64,000 bases of DNA from Brachycybe producta (GCA_036925085.1 JAUPFP010000011.1:3003797-3067796), one strand, 5' to 3'. Shown: positions 10,572 to 21,935, counted from the stretch's first letter. The notes: generated by a model not told the origin, from the letters alone. Numbers and translations are program-made.

Positions 10572-11214
10572 GTTTATTGCCTTCAGGATTATTCCTTTTT
10601 CTAAATTTTAAAAGGGCTTTCTATTTTTAAATAACATTTAAAATCTTACGTTTTTGACCTCCATTGCTCTATAGAGCAATGGAGGTATATAGGATCATGC
10701 GAGAAAAGGGGCAAAAAAAGGATGTCTGTGTGTCTGTGTGTGTGTCCGGAACCCGATTTAGTTCCTCGAACAACTCAAGAACGGAATGAGATAAAGACAT
10801 GCAGTATTTTTTATTTGATTCCGTGGGTCAATATGAATTATTGTTTTATGAATTTTTTAGAAACAAATTTTGAGTTTTTGGTCATAATTTTTAGTGGGTC
10901 GAACAACTCAAAAACGGGGCCACCTACAATAAAATGTCATCAGACCTAAAATGTTGTACACATTCTGACGATGAAACTGAAAAAAATTGAAGTTTTAGAG
11001 CGATTTGATATATACAATTTCGATTTTTCAAAATCGTAATTTTTTTTCAAAAAATCTCGATTCTTCCTCTTTCCAGTTGTAGCATTCGAAAGGGGGGACT
11101 TTTCTATTATTTAGGAGGGGTGTTCCTTTTTATGTTCTGTTATTATTTTTGTATATTAGAATACATGTGACGTATTTTCATTTTAAACCCATATTATTAC
11201 AAATGAATGACGCA

Positions 11215-11890
11215 TGCGCATCACATGTGTACATGTGCGTACACATGCGCACAGGCGTGTACGTGTGCATACACATGCGCACAGGCGTGTACGTGTGCGT
11301 ACACATGCGCACAGGCGTGTACGTGTGCGTACACATGCGCACAGGCGTGTACGTGTGCGTACACATGCGCACAGGCATGTACGTGTGCGTACACATGCGC
11401 ACAGGCGTGTACATGTGCGTACACATGCGCACAGGCGTGTACGTGTGCGTACACATGCGCACAGGCGTGTACGTGTGCGTACACATGCGCACAGGCGTGT
11501 ACGTGTGCGTACACATGCGCACAGGCGTGTACGTGTGCGTACACATGCGCACAGGCGTGTACGTGTGCGCACAGGCGTGTACGTGTGTGTACACATGCGC
11601 ACATGTACACATGCGCACAGGCGTGTACATGTGCGTACACATGCGCACAGGCGTGTACGTGTGCGTACACATGCGCACAGGCGTGTACGTGTGCGTACAC
11701 ATGTGCACAGGCATGTACGTGTGCGTACACATGCGCACAGGCGTGTACGTGTGCATACACATGTGCACAGGCGTGTACGTGTGCATACACATGCGCACAG
11801 GCGTGTACGTGTGCATACACATGCACACAGGCGTGTACGTGTGCGTACACATGCGCACACACGTGTACGTGTGCGTACACATGCGCACAC
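11215..11890. repeat. 30-bp minisatellite of alternating purine-pyrimidine (Z-DNA-like)
   Basis: About 22 copies of a 30-bp unit containing GTGTACGTGTGCGTACACAT followed by GCGCACAGGC. Within the unit 28 of 30 steps alternate purine-pyrimidine, the pattern that favours left-handed Z-DNA, and GTACACGTGTAC-like self-complementary segments recur. Because 30 is a multiple of 3 and no unit contains a stop, several frames on both strands are open for over 200 codons; none is a protein gene. One shorter unit interrupts the phase near 11565-11610. Confidence 0.95.
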
Positions 11891-12284
11891 ATATAACAAT
11901 GAAAAAAGTTGGTTATTTGATATATGAAAGCATATATTAAAGCAATGGAGGTCTATAGGGATCCTTGAATCCCTTGTTTTAACTCCATGTTAAGTCCCAT
12001 AGGAGCAAAAAACCGTCACACAAACATTTGAAGAACTCCCGTTAAAAACAACTCAGAACAATAACAAAATAATTATTACGTGCATTAATCTACTGGCTTC
12101 ACAATGTTTTCTTTTTATAAGGTTAGCACGCGAAATTATTTTTCTATTAATTATTATGTGACTTTGAACCGGGAGAAAAAACGTTAAAAAACCGTTTTTG
12201 AATCAACAACGATCGCAGCGCCTACACTCGGAGAAATTTTGAACTAAATGATGTATCTAGCCTCTTAATCCATGACTTGTGTGT

Positions 12285-12395
12285 TCTGCATCCATGTTAA
12301 TAGTTGTCATCATTCCTTGGTTCATCCACAAGGTTTTTTGTGTGTGCACCTAATTCCGTATGCATTCTGCTTTGAGTTTTAGGATTACCCACAAT
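12285..12395. repeat. Fragment of family C foldback
   Basis: TTCATCCACAAGG...TAATTCCGTATGCATTCTGC followed by GTTTTAGGATTACCCACAATGT matches the right arm of the GATGAAC family. It abuts a family-B palindrome at 12402. Confidence 0.6.
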
Positions 12396-12401
12396 GTAAA
12401 G

Positions 12402-12515
12402 ACAGGGAGATACAGTCGTTTGCTCCGCCCTTTTATGAGCGTCAGACCGAATATCAACCAATTAGAACTTCCTGGTCCTCCTAAAAGGGGCAGGGCAAAC
12501 GACTGTATCTCCCTG
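12402..12515. mobile_element. ACAGGC-type palindromic element, family B, copy 1
   Basis: Arms ACAGGGAGATACAGTCGTTTGC and its exact complement GCAAACGACTGTATCTCCCTGT flank the conserved core with CGCCCTTTTATGAGCGTCAG and AATATCAACCAATTAG. The outer arm sequence is private to this copy. Confidence 0.8.
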
Positions 12516-12744
12516 TGTTTACTTGTCTGTATGAAGAATTCACCCACAAGAAACTGTTCAACTTGGAACTGACCGTCCCGTACGGCACGTGAAACTCTTG
12601 ATTGCCTAGGCTCTTCATCGATTAATAATTATAATCGATGAATCACCCATACGTAGGGGTCCCTCGCGGGCTCAACTTTTATGTGCGCTGATTCTGCAAA
12701 TGGCTCAAATGTTAACAACAAAACTTGTATACAAAAGCAAATAC

Positions 12745-12815
12745 CTGCGTATTACGTCATAAATCAGCGGTAGAAAGTCGGTGTCGATGTCTTCAGCTTT
12801 CACAACAGAAGCCAT
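12745..12815 (-). CDS. Probable first coding exon of an unidentified gene
   Basis: On the minus strand an ATG in good context (AAAATGG) opens 23 codons beginning MASVVKAEDI and ending PLIYDVIR, then AG|GTATTT, a good splice donor. Upstream is GC-richer unique sequence (GAAAGCGCCGCAAAC) like a 5' UTR. The exon points away from TBL3, which starts 1.8 kb away on the other strand. The following exon was not found; 8.2-12.7 kb is repeats, so it may lie left of the window. I do not recognise the protein. Confidence 0.4.
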
Positions 12816-12988
12816 TTTAGTAGTTTGCGGCGCTTTCAAACAACAGTCATAAACAAATGAGCTTCACATCAAAATAAACTTCACTTGAAGTCGGCATGTT
12901 TTGAAAACAGAAACCGGAAACATAAACCGCTTTTTTGCCGTTATTCTCGCATAGTGGCGCTGCAAACAACTCCCCCAAAACCACCACC

Positions 12989-13182
12989 ACAGGCAAGTGT
13001 GCCCAGCACTAAAATTTCTTTTGCCCCGCTCTTTTATGAGCGTCATCAATTTCTCATTGGTTTGTTACTTAATCTGATGTCACATGCCCCACCCTTTTCA
13101 ATTTCTAATTGGTTGATATTTGGTCTGACGCTCATGACAGGGCGGAACAAACGAAAAGTTAGTGCTGCCTGCACTTGCCTGT
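12989..13182. mobile_element. ACAGGC palindromic element, family B, copy 2
   Basis: ACAGGCAAGTGTGCCCAGCAC...CCGCTCTTTTATGAGCGTCA is mirrored by TGACGCTCATGACAGGGCGG...GTGCTGCCTGCACTTGCCTGT. The centre resembles family A (AATCTGATGTCACATGCCCC). No target duplication was seen. Confidence 0.85.
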
Positions 13183-13205
13183 ATAAACAATACACCCTGG
13201 TGGAG

Positions 13206-13399
13206 ACAGGCATCTGTAGACAGCTTCAGAATTTCTTTGGCCCCGCCCTTTCATAAGCGTCATCAATTTCTAATTGGTTTGTTACTGAGTTTGACGAAAC
13301 ATGCCCCGCCCTTTCTAATTTTTAATTAGTTGATATTTAGTCTGACGCTTATAAAAGGGCGGAGCCAAAGAAATTCTGAAGCTGTCTACAGATGCCTGT
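13206..13399. mobile_element. ACAGGC palindromic element, family B, copy 3, with perfect 9-bp target duplication
   Basis: CTGGTGGAG flanks both ends exactly (13197-13205 and 13400-13408). The outer arms, ACAGGCATCTGTAGACAGCT followed by TCAGAATTTCTTTGG, are exact complements of each other and are not found in other copies, whereas the inner core CCGCCCTTTCATAAGCGTCA is shared. The 9-bp duplication fits Mutator-like elements. Confidence 0.9.
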
Positions 13400-13703
13400 C
13401 TGGTGGAGGCGTTGCAAGGAATTTTTGTATAAAGTTGGTGGCAACACTGCTCAAAAGAAAAGAAAATTCCGCCAGGGTCCACGTGGTTATTATTCTGGCC
13501 ATGTGCTTTATTGACGAAATTAATATATCGCTGTCGATTATAGTTCATTCTTCATTCATAATTTAAAACCTCGGTAGATACAATGAACACAATGGATACT
13601 CCACACATTTTTTCAACGACTGAAATCGTGTCCAAGACGAAGTAAGATCCCAAACGAAAGAAAGGGAGAGAAATAGGACGAGAAAGAGATACCTTAGAGG
13701 CTA

Positions 13704-14156
13704 AAGCTTTGTATCCGTTTGTTGCGGTTAAGCGTATCGTATCTCCGTTGCGTATCGTACCCGTATCATTCACTGATGCGATTACGGTGTACAAGCTTCT
13801 CTCGATGTTTCTCGTATCATTCATCAATGCGTTGCGTTTGAAAATGCACGATACCAGATTGCAGACGTCAGAGTTTCACGTCTGGCACGTCGAGTTCCCA
13901 AACGCGAATGAACAAATATTGTGCAACGGAGTGGTCGAGCGCGCTGTCCCCGTCCCAACTTACTCCACCCGCGTATCGATCGTATCATTTCTTTGACGTG
14001 ACGGTAAAAAAAAACCCCGACAAATAACCGATCGGATTCGTTACGTTTCTTTGTATCATATTTTGATACGGAACGATGCTACGCTAGCTGTATTTATTGA
14101 TACGCATCGGGGATACGATACGCGGAAAATGCAACGAGTGGATACCCGGCTTAATG
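13704..14156. mobile_element. Foldback element with GTATCGTATC-rich arms
   Basis: The left arm AAGCTTTGTATCCGTTTGTT then GCGTATCGTATCTCC pairs with the right arm GGGGATACGATACGC then GCAACGAGTGGATACC. Arms are about 50 bp and imperfect. The interior repeats CGTATCATTCA/TCGTATCATT. It is not coding despite open frames. It lies about 470 bp before the TBL3 start. Confidence 0.6.
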
Positions 14157-14624
14157 GTTTAAGCAGAAGGACTAATTATTCTGTTGTTTTTTTTTTCACG
14201 AACAAAATTAAGAAATTAAAAGCGTAAACGAGATTTGAGTTACCCCTTTAGTTCTATCTTAGACCAAAGTTTTCTCTTAATTTTGTACCTGAAAGACGAA
14301 TAAACTGGGAGTTTGATGTGCGGTTTAGACTTTAAAACCGCCTTCCTTTAGCTGAGTTTTTAACGTTAGTCATGTGAGCTGATCATTGTTCAATTCAACG
14401 CCAATTAATATTTTTTGGTTGTTTTAGACGTTTGATCTGAGAACCCACTGAAACACTAACAAATGTAACCGATGTTTCCTCTCGGACCATCATCTTACTT
14501 GTAGGCCGTTTTGAAACACAAGCAATTGAAAGCAAAAATGAAACCCGTGTTTCGAACTTGGACTTAGATTCAATTCGCGTTCACGTCCAATGAATTCAAG
14601 CGAGTTGATCAGCTGACATGACAA
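14157..14624 (+). promoter_or_regulatory. TBL3 upstream region / likely promoter
   Basis: This unique, non-repetitive stretch lies between the foldback at 13704-14156 and the TBL3 start codon. No clear TATA box or initiator can be picked out by eye; nucleolar housekeeping genes often lack TATA. The transcription start is not located. Confidence 0.3.
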
Positions 14625-17600
14625 ATGTCAACGTAGCTTTAAACTTCAATGCATATTTTACAGAATGTTTTTGTTTTGTGTCTCTTTTTAGTTTCGCCGT
14701 GGAATCCAAATTGGAGCCTTATTACACTGGTGGCAAAATAAAGGTCTTCGTAGAACAACACCATAATTTCGAGCCTAGACACTCCAAAGATTTGCACGTG
14801 CCATCATAATGAGAGACGTGGTGGTCCATTTTGCGGTTCCAAAGTTACTCGAATGACTCTAGCAATGGGGTCAGGATAAAAAGAAAGATGAACGGATGAA
14901 ACGTTGGAGGTAACTCTAAAACCCGACACAGAAAGCACATAGAATTAGATGAACACTATATAAATATGAATGAACATTGAAGCACAAAAGGAAGAACATA
15001 CTTTAAAGGGATGAACATGGTTGATCTCCCATAAAACCATGTTCATTCCTTTATTTCTCTCCTGTTCATCCATATTAATACAGTGTTCATCCAATTCTAT
15101 ATGCTTTCTGTGTCGGGTTTTAGAGTTACCCCCAATGTTCATCCGTTCATCGTTTTATCCTGACTCGTAGCAACCGAATGGCAATTCGAAACGTCACGAA
15201 AATGACTCTTTACCTTAAGGAACATATTACGGAATACACATAATTAGTTCTCAAAAGCTCTAAGCGAAAAAATTAGCATAATTCAAAAGGGCGTAAAATA
15301 AAATCCTACTTTGAATATTGCAAACAAAAGACCTTTAAAGCATGGCAACAACATTTCGGGATGCGATCGCATCTTCAATAATTGTTTATAACTCCAGTTT
15401 GAAAAGAAATTTGTCGTTAAAAAGAGTCGAGACTGTGTTTTAGGAAACGTGAAATTTCACTTAACGTTGCGTCCGTGATGTCGTGCAGAAGCCGGAGTCT
15501 AGGCTGTTCAATAGATTTCAAATGTTAATTTGATCGTTTAAATATTGATTTTTTTCAGCTTACAAATGACGGAAAAACATTGTTTTGTACTTGTGGCATT
15601 GATATTAAGGTAATTCAAGTATCAACGGGAAAAGCAATCAAAACATTCAAAGGGGTAAGAGAAGAAAAAAAAAACGAAAACGTCGATAAAAATTGGATCA
15701 AAAATGGATTTCTTATTGTGTTTCAGGAAGACGATGCGATTCTCAATTTTGCATTGAGTTCAGACGATCGGGTTCGAGGATTTCGTGAAAGTTACGACTT
15801 ATTTCGGTGAAATATATGGTAGTTTTTTTTTTAGGTTCTAGTGACGTCACACAAGAGCGGATTAATGAAACAATGGGACTGGGAAGAAGACAAAGTGGTG
15901 AAGACTTGGTTAGGAACTCACAAGGGTCCGATCAGTTGCATGACTTTCGACAGCACGACGACACTTTTGGCTACGGGTGGAACCGATTCCACTGTAAAAG
16001 TGTGGGACATCGTTCATCAATACATCACGCACAATCTCAAGGGATGTCAGGGAGTTTTAAGGTTTGTTAACAATCGAACGGCGAAGTTTCGAAACACTTA
16101 AAAAAAAATGCGCAAATGCGTTTCTATTTTGTTGGTTTTCCCCCACCTTCTTTATCTTCTTGAAAATGATTCACGTTCTCGTAGCGTTGTCGAGTATCAT
16201 CCGGATGCCGAACGGTTGATCGTCTTCGGAGCGGCCAATGACTACAAAATCAGAGCTTGGGATTTAGCTACGAGTAAATGTATTGCCGTACTTGAGGGCC
16301 ACTTGAGTACGGTTACGTGTTTGTCTTTCACTGACAACAAATCTTGTATGTTAAGGTCGGTTGCGATCGCTTTATGTGGATGAACTCGTTCAGTCGACGT
16401 TCTAACAATTTCTATCTTAGCGGCGGTCGAGATCAAGTCGTCAATCTTTGGGACATATCGGACGAAATAAAGATTCTCAGAACGATTCCAGTCTTTGAGG
16501 TTAAACTGCTAGCTTGTCTAAATGTATTTATTTAGTTTTAACGGCTTTGTTTGATTTTCAAAGGCCGTCGAAGGCGTGGTTCCTATCCTGATGAACGAAG
16601 TTCTACCCGATATAGGAGTAGAAGACATAAATAGCGTTTGCTTTGTAACTGTGGGTAACAAGGGTAAGTGTGATGTAAAAGTCTCGGATTTTTTGTCATA
16701 TCGTCCAGTTTCCAGTGGCGAGCCGATTGTATCGGCCCCAGCAGTGCCGACACTTTTAGGAGTGTAACAAAGTAGTTAGAGGCTCATGTCTACGACGAGT
16801 GTAGCTTAATTAACTTTTAATAATTAAACATTAATCTCCTAGTTTTGAAAAATAGTGTCGCGAAGTTAGAACGTTGGCAAAATTGTCAAAATTAGAACGC
16901 CGGTCGAACCCTGTCGATAATGAATCTTGTTTGTTTGCAGGTGTTCTTAGAGCGTGGTCAGAGAGAGGAAAATTGCTTCGTACGCAAAAGCAAGCGGTAG
17001 TTACATTAAGCAAGGAACACGACGCCGCTGGAGGACTTGTCCTCGTTCACGCTTTTTATAACGAAGCGCTCGATAGTATAGTTGTCGTCACTTTCGAACA
17101 CAACATACTCTTTTATAAACTCCACAATTTCGAACTGGATAAGCAGGCAACGAAAATAAATTATTTCTTATTGACGAGATGCGTTCACAAAGCACAGTGG
17201 TTTATTATGTGGACTCGGAGGAAAAAGATATTAGAATTTGGACAAGATTCTTTTTTTTTTCCTGCAGTAACTTTTGTCTGAATTCCCAACTGAAACCTCA
17301 AATCGTTACTAACCGCACTTGTCTTGACTTATGATTCGCCTATCGGTTAAGAAACTTTAAAAGCGCCACCGTAAGTCAATGCAGCGATATAAGGATTGGT
17401 ATTATGGCCGATATATTGCGCTGACATCGTTAACACTTAACGTTTGGTATAAGTCGTTTTTAAAAATATTTCTAACCTGATAATTAAAATATAAATGGTA
17501 TATGTCATGAACAAGGAAGGGGGCGCTGACATCGTTAACACTATCACCATTTGCGATAAATAGTTTTTAAAAATAATTTCTAACATCTTAATTAAAAAAT

Positions 17601-20600
17601 AAACGGTATGTTATGAATAAGAAAACAAAATTAACTTACTTTGATAATCTGTTGTCTTCCGATTAAACGCACACAAGAGGAGTAAATACCCGACTCAGTA
17701 GCCCCAACAACTGCACTTCTCTGGCAATTGTATCTTTCCATTGCGTCACCCGTCAAAAAAAAAAAGGATAACGATCCAACGGAAAAAGTTTGCAAGTCGT
17801 GTACATGGTCCGTCTATTTTCGCCTCTTGTGAACGTTTTATTGGAATTTGAACAAGTTATGAAGGCAAGTTAATTTTATTTTCTTAATCATGAGATACCT
17901 TTTATATTTTAGAAGTTGTTAGAAATATCTTTCAAAACATTTTTTTTGCAAACGATAATAATTTTAACGATGTCAGCGCCCCTATAGTGCCTTATTGACG
18001 TCCGCGGCGCATCCGTGTAGGAGCATATATACCCCAGAAAGTCTCTTAAACAAGGGGTTCCTAACCTTTTCCCTAGTACGGACCCTCCCCCAGTGGGTTG
18101 CATAATATGTCCCCATACCCCCTTTGCCAATCCTATTAGGTACCAGTATAATTTCAAAAGATGCCAATAGGTTGGTTTTACTTTACATTTGGATAGCTAG
18201 GAACAGAACACCTGAAAAATAATCATGATATACAGATGAACTGCAATGAAGTTGCCATCAGTTACGTACGATTACGATTGACGAAGACATCAACAACATA
18301 TTCTTTCTGTGCGCGCACATTAAACCATTGCAGGACGCGATTAGTTAAGGAAAGTGCGGTTACTATTGTGTGCCCGTGATTTGCGAACGTAAATCATCTT
18401 ATAATTCACAATCTCGTGTATAAATGACATCCAACGATTTGATTACGATTTAGTTAGTCGGCTTTAATGACGAGGTTCTGGACGTCACTTACTTCGGACA
18501 CAGCGACTCTCACTTTGCCGTTGCCACCAACAGCAGTAACATAAAAGTATTCAACGTTGAAAGTCTGGATTGTAAGCTCTTGAAAGGACACACGGAAACA
18601 GTTCTCACGTTAACAACGTTTCCATCAGATCCTCTAATGATGGCTTCAGGTTCAAAGGTACCAGTGATTGAATACACTTTGCGATCTACTGAATAGAGAA
18701 ATTTATTAAATCTGTATCATCTTTTGTTTTAGGATAATTCCATTCGTATCTGGTTAATGGATATAACCGTCAAAGATATATTTTGCATTGCGGTTGGACA
18801 TGGACACACTCATGATGTCACAAGTGTGGCTTGTTCGAGGTTAATGCTAATTTTATTATTGCAAATACATTTCCATATTTAGTGGAAACCGTTTAAACAC
18901 AAAATGAAAGGAACCAGTGGCGGAATAGATTTTTGTTTTTGTCCCTCCTTCGTCCAAGGTGCAGTCCCACTGCAGTGGCTATTATTTTTTATAGGAGGTC
19001 TCTCTCTCTCCCACCTTGCGGTTTGAGAACATTTATATTTTTCAGAAGAAACATTTTTTTAAAAAAACGTAAATACGGGTCATTTTCAAACTGCCGTTAA
19101 AATGTTTACATCTTAAGATATACTGTCATGAAAAAAAAACTTTCTGCATAATCTTCTACCAGCCTAGTTTTGAAAAATAGTTTGAATTTTTTTTTTGTAA
19201 TGTTGTTTCTAAAAAAAAAAGTTTGCTTGATGTCTTTTCTTCCAACTAGTCCAAAACTTCTGTGGAGCATGGCTTTTGTCACTGTAGAGACAAACATCTG
19301 GAGAGACAAAAACAAAAACAAAATATCTATTCAACCCACCTTAAACGAATGTGTTAAAAGAATTTTTATGATATTCTAATGGCCCCGGACGGAAAATATA
19401 CAGTAGAATCCCAATTATCCGAGCGAATGTAGACCATGAACAGCTCGGATACAGTCAAACTCTGTTAGCACGGAAAAGTACCTGATTACTACCTAAATGT
19501 AGATCTCTTTCTTTGCACACATACATAACAAACATAAACAACTCTTTCAAATCATCACTTAGCCATTAAGTAAAAATACATTACAAATGTGTGCAAGCAA
19601 TTATAACCCGAGTGGTTGCATTGCCACAAAAAACAATAATAACAAAAAACTTGCTCGGATAACACGGAAACTCGGATAATCGAGACCACTGTACTTCGTG
19701 TTATCCGTTTTTTTTGTGTGAAGCCGTTTCTACCATAAATGTATTTATTAAATTTAATTTGAATATACGATACTCTACAAAAATAATTAACTAAAAGTTA
19801 ATTCTTTAAAATTCTATAAAATACCGTTTTAAAAGAAGTCAACATGTTTTTTTCTAGAGGTGGGAGGAATCCTAGATTTTCTTGAATCCGAATCCTAAAA
19901 GGTTCTCGAATCGCCCGAATCTCTCGAATCCTTCATATACAAATACTATATTATATTAATAATAAAACACAAGTGTGGCGGCACTCGGGGTCGCCACAAG
20001 GTGATATTGGTGTTCCGGGTACAACACCGAAATTGCAAAAATCGCCCGGGGGGGGGGGGGGGGGGGGGTTGTTAGTGAACGCTTCTGTTGGACGTCAATG
20101 GAGTTAAAACTAATTTTACCAAAGTTTTCGACAGTTTTTTTTTTAGGTTAGGATTCGAAAGATTCGAAAAATGCGTGAAGATTTAAGTTTTCGAATCTCG
20201 AATATTTTTCAAGATTCGCGGGATTCGAATGGCCCATCCTTAGTTTTTTTCTAATCCTGTTTTCATCGATACTCTCTTTAGGTTAAAAAGCATATTTCTA
20301 GTTAGTGGTAGTAACGACACTTGTATCAAGTTGTGGAAGATATCAAAGGAGGTTAGAAATAAAACCATCACGTCACAGAGTTCATCGTCAATAGATGTCA
20401 CGTGGACACAGATAGCCCATGAAAAGGAAGTGAATTCCATTTGCGTGTCACCTAACGATAAACTATTGGCTAGTTGCTCTCAGGACAAACTTGCTAAGGT
20501 CGCGAAACGGTTTTAAATTAAAGTGACTTGTCTTATCGTCGATGAATAACAAATGTTTATGTCCGCACAGGTTTGGAATTTGGCAAACGGAACTCTATTG

Positions 20601-21837
20601 GCCACACTACGAGGGCATCGCCGCGGTCTGTTTAGCGTTCAGTTCTCACCTGTGGATCAGGTCGTTGCCACAAGTTCGGGCGACGGATTGATTAAAATCT
20701 GGTCTCTAACAGATTTTTCGTGTATCAAGGTAAGTCGAGATCCTCTTCAGTGATCGAGACGTTGTTTAGTTGATACCATTTATTCATTTTTCTTAATTAG
20801 ACATTCGAAGGGCACGAATGTTCCGTTTTAAAAGTTTTATTTTTGAGCAGAGGAATGCAGCTCTTGAGCAGGTATTTGCCGTGTGTTAACTGCGATGCTT
20901 GTAATCGATAACGAATATAACGGAAATGCCGAGCGTATTTCTAACTTTTCTTACCATTCTAGTTCGTCTGACGGTTTGATTAAACTGTGGACCATCAAAC
21001 TGAACGAATGTGTGAAAACACTCGACGGGCATAATGGAAAAGTTTGGGCTCTACAAGTAAATCAGTCCGAATCCGCCTTCATTTCTGGAGGGAGCGATTC
21101 AAACATTGTTATTTGGAAAGATGTGACCGAAATCGAGAAAATCGAGGAGAACGAAAAAAAGGAACAATTAATTGAGCAGTTACGACTACATTATCGCGTT
21201 AAAACGTGCGTGGTTCAAAGTCTCTTTATCGCTTTTTTTTAATTACAGAGAACAGGAATTACAAAACCTTTTGCAGCAAAAGAAGTATAGTAAAGCGTTA
21301 AAGTATTGCCTTCGATTGGAACAACCATTTCGTGCTCTCACTGTCGTCAGAGGTGCCTTTTTTGTTTGTTAAAAAGTGTAACGAAATATAAGAATTACAA
21401 CGATTATTTTCCAATTTGCAGAGCTACTAATGCTACCAGATGGAAGAGAACAACTCGAAACAACGATGAGCGACTTGCGAGACGACCAAATCGACGTCTT
21501 AATTCGATTTGCAGCAACTTGGAACACAAACAGCAAAAATTGCTACGAAGCGCAACACATTCTCAACATCTTACTCAAGAAGTTTACATCGGAAGAACTG
21601 TTAAAGTTACCAAACATTCAGAGCATCGTCCAGGGATTTCTTCCTTATACTGGTGTGGTGATTATTATTGATCATTGTTATAAACTAGAATCATAATGAT
21701 CACGTGGATCTTTGTTGTTTGTTTGTTTTTCAGAGCGGCATTACCAACGGTGCAACAAACTTCTTCAACAGGCAATGTTTGTCGACTACACCTGGCAGAG
21801 AATGAAAATGAGCGAACAAGTCCAAAGTGATAATTAA
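14625..21837 (+). CDS. TBL3: Transducin beta-like 3 / UTP13, nucleolar WD-repeat protein, 18 coding exons
   Basis: Coding exons: 14625-14632, 14692-14743, 15559-15654, 15727-15771, 15835-16061, 16185-16355, 16421-16499, 16564-16663, 16941-17146, 18454-18657, 18733-18839, 20282-20498, 20571-20729, 20801-20871, 20963-21205, 21249-21352, 21422-21652, 21734-21837. They join in phase to 2424 nt, 807 residues plus stop, close to the family's usual length of about 800. UTP13 is a WD-repeat subunit of the UTP-B complex of the small-subunit processome, needed for 18S rRNA maturation in the nucleolus. Evidence: N-terminal FAVESKLEPYYTGGK, serial WD repeats (LATGGTDSTVKVWDIV, LASCSQDKLAKVWNL, ATSSGDGLIKIWSL, SSSDGLIKLWTI) over about residues 45-640, and a UTP13 C-terminal domain after 660 (ATWNTNSKNCYEAQHILNIL). 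Intron 9 uses a GC donor (CAG|GCAACG). The 8-nt first coding exon is inferred from phase. Confidence 0.93.
14867..15168. mobile_element. GATGAAC foldback (family C), copy in TBL3 intron 2
   Basis: GGGTCAGGATAAAA...GATGAACGGATG at the left is mirrored by CATCCGTTCATCGTTTTATCCTGAC at the right. The arms also share AACTCTAAAACCCGACACAG and its complement. The interior has ATGAACATGG units. There is no coding sequence. Confidence 0.85.
17147..18453 (+). other. TBL3 intron 9 (GC-AG), with small inverted repeats
   Basis: No exon-like sequence of TBL3 is skipped here: the protein runs directly from LDKQ to LVGFNDEVLDV. GCGCTGACATCGTTAACACT occurs twice directly (about 17418 and 17523), and AACGATGTCAGCGCCCC near 17966 is an inverted copy, suggesting a degraded foldback. 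Open frames near 17909-18167 have no recognisable product. Confidence 0.6.
19401..19691. mobile_element. Pogo/Tigger-like MITE with TA target duplication
   Basis: The left end CAGTAGAATCCCAATTATCCGAG and the right end CTCGGATAATCGAGACCACTG are inverted repeats, flanked by TA (19399-19400 and 19692-19693). CAGTNGANNCCNNNTTATCCG is the signature of pogo/Tigger-type Tc1-mariner relatives. At about 290 bp with no transposase it is a non-autonomous copy. Confidence 0.8.
20045..20070 (+). repeat. Poly-G run, about 25 bases
   Basis: A long homopolymer within TBL3 intron 11, preceded by CGCCC. It could form G-quadruplex structure in the nascent transcript. The length is likely uncertain because of sequencing. 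Confidence 0.85.
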
Positions 21838-21885
21838 TTGTTGAAAACAAATTTCAAAATCTTAAAAGTGGAGTGATGAAAATGC

Positions 21886-21891
21886 AATAAA
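21886..21891 (+). terminator. TBL3 polyadenylation signal
   Basis: AATAAA lies about 50 bp after the TBL3 stop codon (21835-21837). The family-F repeat begins about 45 bp later, so the 3' UTR is very short or ends inside the repeat. Confidence 0.7.
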
Positions 21892-21935
21892 GCTAAGAAA
21901 GTTAAATTTGTGTCCGAGATTCTAAATTTCAATTA

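Larger units (their letters stand above)
9167..12268. mobile_element. Foldback family G with TTAA flanks, containing two nested insertions
   Basis: The ends are TTAAGAGCCTAGCTCCACG (left) and GTATCTAGCCTCTTAA (right), each next to TTAA, consistent with a 4-bp TTAA target duplication. Both arms carry a tract with GGTCCTTCTATTTTTAA and AACTCCATGTTAAGTCCCATAGG. A hAT-like element (9713-10571) and a second insertion with the 30-bp minisatellite (about 10661-11970) interrupt it. A related copy is at about 33560-34072. TTAA targets are known for piggyBac-type transposases, but the ends do not match the usual piggyBac start. Confidence 0.65.
18840..20281 (+). other. TBL3 intron 11, repeat-rich
   Basis: A 1.4-kb intron. 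It includes a CAGTGGCGGAAT-type repeat start near 18914, a pogo-like MITE (19401-19691), a GATTCGAA/TTCGAATC-rich segment around 19865-20240 and a run of about 25 G at 20045-20070. No exon is missing from TBL3 across it. Confidence 0.7.

Noticed and set aside
11149-11940. Long open frames of over 220 codons in several frames on both strands
   Set aside because: They are produced by the 30-bp stop-free minisatellite; the peptides are pure repeats and no start, splice or UTR context supports a gene.
13709-13996. 95-codon frame upstream of TBL3
   Set aside because: It lies in a foldback with GTATCGTATC arms and has no recognisable protein features.
14618-14692. Alternative TBL3 start at the ATG at 14618 reading straight into exon 2
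   Set aside because: It adds a hydrophobic stretch not expected in UTP13; the ATG at 14625 with a spliced 8-nt exon gives the family-like N-terminus in phase, although only RNA data can settle it.
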